A DNA stretch of 8,842 nucleotides from Leptospiraceae bacterium (lineage in GTDB: Bacteria > Spirochaetota > Leptospiria > Leptospirales > Leptonemataceae), in NCBI GenBank assembly GCA_020440935.1, contig JAGRNC010000090.1:1-8842 (forward strand), in the 5' to 3' direction. Below the pieces are notes generated by a model that searched no databases, was not told where the DNA came from, and worked only from the letters and a program-made list of their open reading frames with translations. The translations under genes and the position numbers were made by a program. This document shows, piece by piece, positions 1-5,397 of this stretch; the stretch's first letter is position 1, and the number at the start of each line of letters is the position of its first letter.

Positions 1-683
1 AGTCGCTGGAAAAGCAGCTGGATAAGCTGGGAAAAAAGGCTAAATCTGGCGATAAAGATGCCACCAAGCGGTTGAACGTTGGAAACAAGATTCGCGAGGC
101 CCTGGAAAACGAACTGCCGGCGCGGGCGGTGGAATTGGACAAAGAAGAGGCTCGAATTGCCGCGGAGTTTTATTTGCTCACTATCCGCCCGGTGCTCTAC
201 GTCATGAACACCGATGAAGATTCCCTTTCTGCCGGAAACGAATGGACCGAGGCCGTAGAAAAGCATGCGGCGGCCCAGAACTCGGTATGTGTGCGACTGT
301 GCGGCAAGATCGAAGAGGAACTGGGCGGATTAAGCGAAGAGGAACAGCGGGAGTATCTGGAAAGCATGGGCATGGAAGAGCCCGGACTGCATCGCATGAT
401 TCGAGCATCGTACGCACTTCTGGGACTGATTACCTTTTTTACCGCGGGCGAGCAAGAAGTGCGCGCCTGGACCGTGCGCTCAGGTTCCACCGCACCGGAA
501 GCTGCCGGAGAAATCCATTCGGATATTGAAAAAGGGTTTATCCGTGCCGAAGTTACCGCGTACGATGATCTGGTGCAATATGGCTCTATGAATGGCGCCA
601 AAGATGCCGGAAAGATGCGATTGGAAGGCAAGGAATACATTGTTAAAGACGGAGATATTTGCTATTTTCGATTCAACGTTTAA
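1..683 (+). CDS. ychF: Ribosome-associated ATPase YchF (OLA1 family), 3' part only
   Basis: YchF is an Obg-related P-loop NTPase that binds ribosomes and in studied bacteria hydrolyses ATP rather than GTP. It has been linked to translation and to oxidative-stress response. The reading frame is open from base 3, so the gene begins upstream of the window and the Walker A/B part is not visible. What is seen, in order, is the charged helical insertion (EKQLDKLGKKAKSGDKDA), then the G4-like segment PVLYVMNTDED with the family's N-x-x-E pattern (NTDE) in place of NKxD, which fits ATP preference. The C-terminal TGS-like domain follows, with ITFFTAGEQEVRAWTVR, AAGEIHSDIEKGFIRAEV and the ending KDGDICYFRFNV. 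The last residues match the usual end of the family, so the 3' end is intact (TAA at 681-683). The TTG at 72 is internal and is not the start. Family identity is very secure. Confidence 0.96.
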   Translation, partial: SLEKQLDKLGKKAKSGDKDATKRLNVGNKIREALENELPARAVELDKEEARIAAEFYLLTIRPVLYVMNTDEDSLSAGNEWTEAVEKHAAAQNSVCVRLCGKIEEELGGLSEEEQREYLESMGMEEPGLHRMIRASYALLGLITFFTAGEQEVRAWTVRSGSTAPEAAGEIHSDIEKGFIRAEVTAYDDLVQYGSMNGAKDAGKMRLEGKEYIVKDGDICYFRFNV

Positions 684-700
684 TGCGATGAAAGGGCTGC

Positions 701-802
701 ATGAAATGGGCGGCCCTGAAAGAATACGGAACCGGCGCCAGGTACATGGCGGGCAACGGTCGGATTGTGGCAGTGAAAAGCCTTAAGCCTTCATCGAATT
801 GA
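701..802 (+). CDS. Possible small basic protein (33 codons), unrecognised
   Basis: An ATG at 701 opens a 33-codon frame ending at TGA 800-802, in the gap between ychF and the carbonic anhydrase gene. It begins MKWAALKEYGTG and ends VKSLKPSSN. It is basic, with four Lys and two Arg against one Glu, and has no clear membrane segment. AAAGGG at 691-696 lies 4 nt before the ATG and could act as a weak ribosome binding site. The stop is 19 nt before the next gene's ATG, which would suit an operon ychF-sORF-gamma-CA. Codons are purine-rich at the first position and mostly G/C at the third, like the neighbours. I recognise no homologue. It may simply be a chance frame in a spacer. Confidence 0.3.
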   Translation: MKWAALKEYGTGARYMAGNGRIVAVKSLKPSSN

Positions 803-821
803 AATAGTCAGGGATTTGTGA

Positions 822-1352
822 ATGGGAATCTACAGTTATAAAGAGAAGACTCCGGAGATTGGAGCATCCTGCTTTGTTGCCGAAGATGCGCGGATTATTG
901 GAGATGTAAAGATCGGTCGGGGCTCATCGGTGTGGTGGGGATGCACCGTCCGCGGCGATGTGCACCATATTCGCATTGGTGAGAATACTAATATTCAGGA
1001 TATGAGCCTCATTCACGTAACCGGCGGTAAGTTTCCCACGATCATTGGAAATAACTGTACTCTGGGTCATCGAGTGACAATCCATGGAGCATTCCTGCAC
1101 GACTTTGCATTTGTGGGAATTGGCGCCACGGTACTGGATGGCTGCGAAATTGAACCGTACGGCTTTTTGGCCGCCGGATCCTTGCTAACGCCCGGAAAGA
1201 AGATTCCATCGGGAATGATGTTTATGGGCTCGCCGGCTAAAGCAGTGCGCGAGATCAGCGAAGCGGAGCGCGAAATGATTACCCGGACAGCAGAAAAGTA
1301 TCATAAGCTTGGCCAGGAATACAGCGGAGGTCAGGTGCAGCGATTGCGTTGA
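822..1352 (+). CDS. Gamma-class carbonic anhydrase family protein (YrdA/PaaY/CamH-like hexapeptide-repeat protein)
   Basis: This is a 176-aa left-handed beta-helix protein, a usual length for the family, which forms trimers with a metal site between subunits. Some members are zinc or iron carbonic anhydrases and others are thioesterases or of unknown role. Hexapeptide turns run from about residue 19 to 140. The family core is present: WWGCTVRGD (38-46), IRIGENTNIQD (50-60), then His65, the GH at 82-83 and the IHG at 87-89. His65, His83 and His88 are the three expected metal ligands, so the site looks intact. GSPAK near residue 137 and a C-terminal helix (SEAEREMI) close the fold. The start is supported by AGGGA at 810-814, 7 nt before ATG. 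A DUF2752 gene follows after 16 bp and is probably co-transcribed. Catalytic activity as a carbonic anhydrase is inferred, not shown. Confidence 0.93.
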   Translation: MGIYSYKEKTPEIGASCFVAEDARIIGDVKIGRGSSVWWGCTVRGDVHHIRIGENTNIQDMSLIHVTGGKFPTIIGNNCTLGHRVTIHGAFLHDFAFVGIGATVLDGCEIEPYGFLAAGSLLTPGKKIPSGMMFMGSPAKAVREISEAEREMITRTAEKYHKLGQEYSGGQVQRLR

Positions 1353-1368
1353 AGGCACTACTTCATGC

Positions 1369-1884
1369 ATGAATGCAAAAGGTCGCATACTCGGGTTTGT
1401 TCCCGGAACGAACAATAGCCGCTTGCGATTCTTGCGAATTGCAGGGCCCATCTATCTACTAATTTCCTTTTTCCTAACTCCTGGCGCCTTTTCCATTTGT
1501 TTGTTCTATTCCATCACCGGACTTCCCTGTCCTGGCTGCGGAATGACGCGTTCCATTCATTATTTGATGCACGGCGATGTGATTCATTCCCTGCAGTACC
1601 ATTTCTTTGGATGGATCGTCTTCTTGCTCTGTGTGTACGGAACGGTGACGCTATTTTCAGATCGGGCCTGTCGATTTTTTGAGAAATGGGAGCCTCGGGC
1701 GCAGCGTTTCGCAATACCTGCGCTTCTGCTCCTTGCGGTTTACGGAGCGGTGCGCATTCTGGCGCTTTACTCGCCCTGGTTTTCTTCCACTTCTTCGGTC
1801 ACAGGGGGCTGGTTCGCATCATTCGATGAGCCGGGTTTCTTTCGCTTTTTACTTGGTTCGCTATTTAGAAGTGGATCGTTTTGA
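1369..1884 (+). CDS. DUF2752 membrane protein with CPGCGMTR motif
   Basis: This 171-aa predicted inner-membrane protein belongs to the DUF2752 family, whose function is not established. The diagnostic segment ITGLPCPGCGMTRS lies at residues 49-62 and is followed by HYLMHGDVIHSLQYH, the usual companion of the motif. Hydrophobic stretches at about 24-48, 78-96 and 113-134 suggest three membrane passes, the last ending in the YGAVRILALY pattern typical of the family's C-terminal helix. The roughly 35 residues after that (Ser-, Gly- and Phe-rich) are extra, and they are encoded opposite the end of the minus-strand neighbour. I chose ATG 1369 over an in-frame TTG at 1309, because 1309 would start inside the preceding gene. 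GAAGG at 1351-1355 is a distant possible ribosome binding site. The gene lies 16 bp after the carbonic anhydrase gene, probably in one transcript. Confidence 0.85.
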   Translation: MNAKGRILGFVPGTNNSRLRFLRIAGPIYLLISFFLTPGAFSICLFYSITGLPCPGCGMTRSIHYLMHGDVIHSLQYHFFGWIVFLLCVYGTVTLFSDRACRFFEKWEPRAQRFAIPALLLLAVYGAVRILALYSPWFSSTSSVTGGWFASFDEPGFFRFLLGSLFRSGSF

Positions 1885-3119
1885 AGGATTTTTTCCAGGT
1901 CGCATTTTGAGTATTCACCAGCGGCCAAATCGGCGCCAAGCCAGCCAAATGCCTGCTGCGAAGAAATAACATGAATATCCCAGCCCCGGATCATTTTGGG
2001 GCAGTCCATGACATGCCTCTGGCATAGGATTTGGGCCGCTCGGGGCTTGGGATAGGCCCAGGCGCTGGGCGGATGAATGCACATGTTTTCAATCTCCGCC
2101 AGGCGTCGCATCTTTCGCGCTTCTTCTTCGAATTCCTGAAACTTCCGAACGATGGGACGAATCAGATCGTCGTGGAATACGCCCTTTCCCGCGTTGTAAC
2201 TAACCCGATACACCATTTCTTCGGCGAAAAACTCGGAATCTTCCACACGCTTCTTCGTCTCTGCAATGAAATGTGCGATGCGGAGCGATTCGGTCAGTAC
2301 TTCGCGGGATGCTTCATTCATGGCCGGTATGGGACCATCCTCGGGAGGAGCGCCCGCAAGGCTGTCGAGGTAATCCTGATCGGCGGCAAAGGCATCCCGG
2401 TCGCCGTCGGGAATTCCATTTCTGGGTTGTTCGGGTATGGGAAAGGACTGGGCGAATTCGCCTATGGAGGCCACAACTTCGGGAGCCACCGAGAATCGCC
2501 CGGCCATTTCCGCCGCCTTCCTGGCCCGGATCCGCACCTCTTCAATATCTTGCGCAGGCCGCCGCCAGGCAGATCCGCCGGCCAGAGGCAAATCCGAAAG
2601 GAAGCCAGCCAGAAAAGCATTCTTATGCACTCCCCGAATGCGTAGATACTTCTGCATTACGATGGCCATGTTTAGTAGTCCGAGCTCGCAAAGATGAGTG
2701 AAAAATTCTTCGCCGTCTCTGTACAGCCTGTAAGCCGCCAGAGATAGCGCTCGGTCTTTAAAAGCGGCCCGCATGTAGGCAGCGGGGCGATGGTGCGGCA
2801 AATCCAGAAGCCGTGTCAGGAAGTGACCGGGCCCTGCATTGGTGAGTTCGGACAATTTACGAACAAGAAATTCGGAGATTTTGGTGGCCAGTTCATCGGT
2901 AAGCGCCACATGGAAATGGGCCTTGTACGAACCCGACATCTCTTTGAGCTTCTCGAAAAAGGATTCTTTCACCATTACATCCTCTTTGATCAGGATGTTA
3001 CCGGTGTTATCCTCCACGGGCTCCAGAAATTTGAGAGCTCCCTGCAAGCGTAGTTCCAGATAGAAGCCGTTTAACCGGCTCAGATCATCGAAGAGTATGC
3101 CATTCTCTGTGACCTTCAT
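1767..3119 (-). CDS. Uncharacterised 450-aa protein with degenerate HD/HD-GYP-like region and Cys-containing C-terminal segment
   Basis: I cannot name this protein. Residues 1-90 look like an alpha/beta N-terminal region (start MKVTENGILFDDLSRLNGFY). Residues about 140-225 are helical and resemble an HD-type domain: KNAFLAGFLSDLPLAGG (166-182) sits where HD-GYP proteins carry LLHDIGK, but Ser-Asp replaces His-Asp. The stretch SLRIAHFIAET (278-288) followed by EMVYRVSYNAGKGVFHDDLI (301-320) resembles the later helices of HD-GYP proteins. Residues 340-411 form a distinct segment, with SAWAYPKPRAAQILC and CPKMIRGWDIHVI, and cysteines at 347, 366, 373 and 406. The final 39 residues are polar and basic then acidic (SKKRKKPG, TEEVEENQ), probably disordered, and coincide with the overlap with the DUF2752 gene. 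No signal peptide or membrane segment is seen. ATG 3117-3119 has only a weak ribosome binding site. The gene is divergent from ndk. The HD relationship is inferred by eye, and catalytic activity is doubtful. Confidence 0.8.
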   Translation of the reverse strand: MKVTENGILFDDLSRLNGFYLELRLQGALKFLEPVEDNTGNILIKEDVMVKESFFEKLKEMSGSYKAHFHVALTDELATKISEFLVRKLSELTNAGPGHFLTRLLDLPHHRPAAYMRAAFKDRALSLAAYRLYRDGEEFFTHLCELGLLNMAIVMQKYLRIRGVHKNAFLAGFLSDLPLAGGSAWRRPAQDIEEVRIRARKAAEMAGRFSVAPEVVASIGEFAQSFPIPEQPRNGIPDGDRDAFAADQDYLDSLAGAPPEDGPIPAMNEASREVLTESLRIAHFIAETKKRVEDSEFFAEEMVYRVSYNAGKGVFHDDLIRPIVRKFQEFEEEARKMRRLAEIENMCIHPPSAWAYPKPRAAQILCQRHVMDCPKMIRGWDIHVISSQQAFGWLGADLAAGEYSKCDLEKILQNDPLLNSEPSKKRKKPGSSNDANQPPVTEEVEENQGE

Positions 3120-3127
3120 GTTGTCTA

Positions 3128-3175
3128 CCGTAGCTTTCCCGGAATTCCGTTGACGTCAAGGACTCCCGTAGCTTT
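3128..3175. promoter_or_regulatory. Palindrome and direct-repeat cluster in the divergent region upstream of ndk
   Basis: The 65-bp gap between the two divergent start codons holds two abutting perfect 10-bp palindromes, CGGAATTCCG (3140-3149) and TTGACGTCAA (3150-3159). A direct repeat CCGTAGCTTT flanks them (3128-3137 and 3166-3175). The second palindrome offers a TTGACG -35-like hexamer on both strands, but I see no good -10 box 17 bp downstream on either. The position suits a shared operator or promoter for ndk and the minus-strand gene. That role is inferred from placement and symmetry alone. Confidence 0.35.
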
Positions 3176-3184
3176 TGGACTCCG

Positions 3185-3601
3185 ATGGAAAAAACACTGA
3201 TTATTCTTAAACCCGACGCAGTAAAAAACAAGCACATTGGACATATTCTGACTCGAATCGAAGAAGAAGGCTTCAAAATTCTTGGAATGAAGCTACTGCA
3301 CCTAGCTAAATCTGACGCAGAAAAATTCTATGAGGTACACAAAGAAAGACCTTTTTACAATGATTTGTGTAATTATATGATCTCCGGTCCCGTTGTCGTT
3401 GCCGCCCTGCAGGCCGATAATGCGGTGCAAAAATGGAGAGATCTGATTGGCGCCACCGATCCCAAAGAAGCAGCCCAGGGAACCATCCGTGCGCTCTATG
3501 CGGAAAGCAAAGAGGCAAATGCAGTGCATGGCTCTGACTCAGCTGAAAATGCGGAGAACGAAGTTTCCTTTTTCTTCAAATCCGGGGAGCTGATTGGATA
3601 A
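3185..3601 (+). CDS. ndk: Nucleoside diphosphate kinase
   Basis: NDK moves the gamma phosphate from ATP to nucleoside diphosphates through a phospho-histidine intermediate, in the cytosol. The 138-aa length is standard. Visible motifs are LIILKPDAVKNKHIG (5-19), HKERPFYNDLCNYMISGPVV (52-71), IGATDPKEAAQGTIR (88-102) and the active-site NAVHGSDS with the catalytic His at 115, then NEVSFFF near the end. The residue two after the conserved Arg102 is Leu (RALY), where E. coli and many others have Asp (RADY). I recall this RALYAESKEAN form from Leptospira, unverified. ATG 3185 has only a weak GGA before it. The gene leads an operon with ispA, which it overlaps by 8 nt. By hand count the first half of the gene is much more AT-rich (about 35% GC over 3181-3380) than the second (about 53% over 3381-3600). 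Confidence 0.97.
   Translation: MEKTLIILKPDAVKNKHIGHILTRIEEEGFKILGMKLLHLAKSDAEKFYEVHKERPFYNDLCNYMISGPVVVAALQADNAVQKWRDLIGATDPKEAAQGTIRALYAESKEANAVHGSDSAENAENEVSFFFKSGELIG
3584..3589 (+). promoter_or_regulatory. Ribosome binding site that decides the TTG start of ispA
   Basis: GGGGAG lies inside the last codons of ndk, 4 nt before the TTG at 3594. The only in-frame ATG codons of ispA lie far inside the catalytic core (first at residue 99), so this site supports initiation at TTG. The placement also suggests translational coupling to ndk. Confidence 0.6.
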
Positions 3602-4547
3602 GTCGTTCGAAGATTATGTTCGTTGCGTGGAGGCCTACCTGGAAGGGCCTCTGCGACAATTAATCCAATCCCTGGGACCTCCCGAACTCCAGGAATCGGT
3701 GCTTTACAGTCTCCTGGCCGGAGGCAAGCGGATCCGACCGGTGCTTGCTCTGGTGGCGGCCGGATATGCGCCCGCAGAGAACTTTGATCCATTTGCGCTG
3801 AATGCTGCCGAGCAGCGCGCATTCGCCCACGCTTCCGCCCTCGAATGTATCCACTGTTACTCCTTGATTCACGACGATCTTCCCAGTATGGACAATGATG
3901 ATCTTCGCCGAGGCCAGCCATCCAATCATAAGCAGTTCAATGAATGGGCCGCCGTACTGGCCGGCGATGCATTAAACACCCTGGCCTTCCAGCTCACTTC
4001 CACAAATTGCGATGTAGCGGGACTGGAGAATACAGCCATTCTGTCGCGATGCGCGCTGCGAATGGTGGCCGGACAATTCCTGGATCTTAGCGCCGAGCGC
4101 GGAAGCTTTCTGCAAGAACGCGAAGCGTTCTTCCAACCTCATGCAGATTCAGAGAAAATGCAACTTCTGGAATCGATCCACCTGGAGAAAACAGCTGCCA
4201 TGATTGAGGCCTCCCTGGCTATGGGGGCTGTGCTGCAGGGACATGAAGACTATTCGGCCTATGCAGCGTTCGGTCGGGGGCTGGGTCTGCTATTTCAAAT
4301 GGTGGATGACTTCCTGGACGAAACCCAGGATTCCAGCACCCTGGGAAAGACAGCAGGCAAGGACAAGAAGACCGGCAAATTGACTATCGTCAGTTTGCTT
4401 GGCGTCGAAGGCGCAAAGGACGAAATCCAGAAGCGTCACCTTGCTCTAAAGGATGAGGTACAGAGGTTACCAGTAAAAGATGGTGTGCGCAATCCACAGC
4501 CCATGTTATTGAACTTATTGGATTACTTCGCCGTCAGGACCAGCTAA
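3594..4547 (+). CDS. ispA: Short-chain polyprenyl (farnesyl/geranyl) diphosphate synthase
   Basis: This is a trans-prenyltransferase that condenses IPP with allylic diphosphates, feeding undecaprenol and quinone synthesis in the cytosol. The protein is 317 aa, slightly longer than the usual near-300. In order: GGKRIRP at 43-49 (IPP binding), the first aspartate-rich motif DDLPSMDNDDLRRG at 94-107 with the two extra residues typical of bacterial FPP synthases, then SNHK (110-113), GDALNTLAF (124-132), HLEKTAAMI (196-204), and the second aspartate-rich motif FQMVDDFLD (234-242). LGKTAGKDKKTGKLT (250-264) follows. All catalytic residues expected are present. The TTG start at 3594 overlaps ndk by 8 nt and gives 42 residues before GGKRIRP, as in E. 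coli IspA. The stop overlaps the tlyA ATG by one base (TAATG). Product length (C10, C15 or C20) cannot be read with certainty, though C15 is most likely. Confidence 0.93.
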   Translation: MDKSFEDYVRCVEAYLEGPLRQLIQSLGPPELQESVLYSLLAGGKRIRPVLALVAAGYAPAENFDPFALNAAEQRAFAHASALECIHCYSLIHDDLPSMDNDDLRRGQPSNHKQFNEWAAVLAGDALNTLAFQLTSTNCDVAGLENTAILSRCALRMVAGQFLDLSAERGSFLQEREAFFQPHADSEKMQLLESIHLEKTAAMIEASLAMGAVLQGHEDYSAYAAFGRGLGLLFQMVDDFLDETQDSSTLGKTAGKDKKTGKLTIVSLLGVEGAKDEIQKRHLALKDEVQRLPVKDGVRNPQPMLLNLLDYFAVRTS

Positions 4548-5323
4548 TGGCCGCCTATCGTCTGGATGCATGGCTGGCCGAGCATTACGATCTTCCCCTC
4601 GATATCGTTCAGTCTTATATCTTGCGCGGCCATGCCCTGGTGAACGGCTCGCGAGGCAAGGCCGGTCAGTCCATTCGGCCGGAGCGCGATCGAATTGAGT
4701 TTCATCCGCCAGATTCCGTTCGCAATCGTGGTACGCACAAAATTGGTCCTGCCCTGGATGCCCTGGCCGCCAGGGGGCAATCCGTGCAGGGCCGCATCTG
4801 TCTGGACGTGGGAGCATCGCATGGAGGCTTTAGTAGGGCGCTGCTGGACCGCGGGGCCAGGCGCATCTATGCCATTGATGTGGCTTATGGAATCTTTGAT
4901 TTCGAATTGAGGAGAAGCGAACAGATCGTCTTATTAGAGCGAAAGAACATTAAGGACATCGCCGATGACTGGTTCGATCCGCCGTTTTATGAGGCCGGAG
5001 AACTATTCATTGTATGCGACGTTTCCTTCATTTCTCTGCTCCCTGTGCTCAGGGCCCTGCGCAGCTTTCTCGAGAGGCATGGACTGCAGGCCGATGGGCT
5101 GTTTCTGCTCAAGCATCAATTCGAATCTCCGGAATCCACCGATGCGGGGGTCATTCGCGACGACCACTTGCGGGTGTCTATTGAGGAGGCCACGCTGGAT
5201 AAGATCGCCGGCCTTGGATGGATGCATGATGGCTCGTATCCATCGGGGTTGCCCGGCCGACGAGGAAATCAGGAGACATTTCTATGGCTACGTCTTCCTG
5301 CTTCGAATAAATCTCAGAAATAG
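4547..5323 (+). CDS. tlyA: TlyA-family S4-domain rRNA (cytidine-2'-O)-methyltransferase, divergent
   Basis: TlyA proteins methylate riboses in 16S and/or 23S rRNA using S-adenosylmethionine. Some were first reported as haemolysins. The 258-aa protein has an N-terminal S4 RNA-binding domain (RLDAWLAEHYD to about residue 55, with LVNGSRGKAGQSI) and an RrmJ-like Rossmann methyltransferase domain. The SAM motif is CLDVGASHGGF (85-95), followed by YAIDVAYG. The catalytic K-D-K-E tetrad appears intact: Lys65, Asp158 in CDVSFIS, Lys189 in LLKHQFE and Glu243 in GNQE. Several normally strict motifs differ: NRGTHK for SRGGxK, SHGGFSR for STGGFTD, and KHQFE for KPQFE. Expression looks coupled to ispA, since the start overlaps the ispA stop by one base, with AGGA at 4536-4539, 7 nt before ATG. 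The family is secure. Which rRNA it methylates cannot be told. Confidence 0.9.
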   Translation: MAAYRLDAWLAEHYDLPLDIVQSYILRGHALVNGSRGKAGQSIRPERDRIEFHPPDSVRNRGTHKIGPALDALAARGQSVQGRICLDVGASHGGFSRALLDRGARRIYAIDVAYGIFDFELRRSEQIVLLERKNIKDIADDWFDPPFYEAGELFIVCDVSFISLLPVLRALRSFLERHGLQADGLFLLKHQFESPESTDAGVIRDDHLRVSIEEATLDKIAGLGWMHDGSYPSGLPGRRGNQETFLWLRLPASNKSQK

Positions 5324-5330
5324 AATGCTT

Positions 5331-5388
5331 CGGGAGGCAACTCCGGCCATGGAAAGGCCCGGCGACCTGACTTGCAGATAATGCCGGG
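5331..5388. terminator. Weak hairpins in the tlyA/glutamate dehydrogenase convergent gap
   Basis: The 74-bp gap between the two converging stop codons contains GGAG-GCAA-CTCC (5333-5344), a 4-bp stem closed by a GNRA-type GCAA loop on the plus transcript. It also contains CCCGGC (5358-5363) pairing with GCCGGG (5383-5388) across a 19-nt loop. Neither is followed by a clear run of T on either strand, so these are poor intrinsic terminators. They may act with Rho or be chance. The call rests on position and base pairing. Confidence 0.25.
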
Positions 5389-5397
5389 ACGGGATCC

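Noticed and set aside
736..751. Small hairpin CGCCA-GGTACA-TGGCG downstream of ychF.
   Set aside because: Five base pairs with no following T-run; too weak for a terminator and inside the possible small ORF.
1309..1368. Upstream in-frame extension of the DUF2752 gene from a TTG at 1309.
   Set aside because: It lies mostly inside the carbonic anhydrase gene, gives a non-membrane, unfamiliar N-terminus, and ATG 1369 gives a normal family start.
2031..2645. Open frame of 204 codons on the plus strand, opposite the HD-like gene, with another at 2273-2701.
   Set aside because: Gly/Arg-rich, motif-free translation fully antisense to a longer frame with coherent domain-like content; typical mirror of a GC-biased gene.
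3150..3178. Sigma-70-like promoter for ndk with TTGACG as -35.
   Set aside because: At 17 bp spacing the -10 position reads TTTTGG, far from TATAAT; kept only as part of the palindrome cluster.
5325..5381. 18-codon frame after tlyA beginning MLREATPAMERP.
   Set aside because: Very short and the tail of a shadow frame running through tlyA; nothing else supports it.
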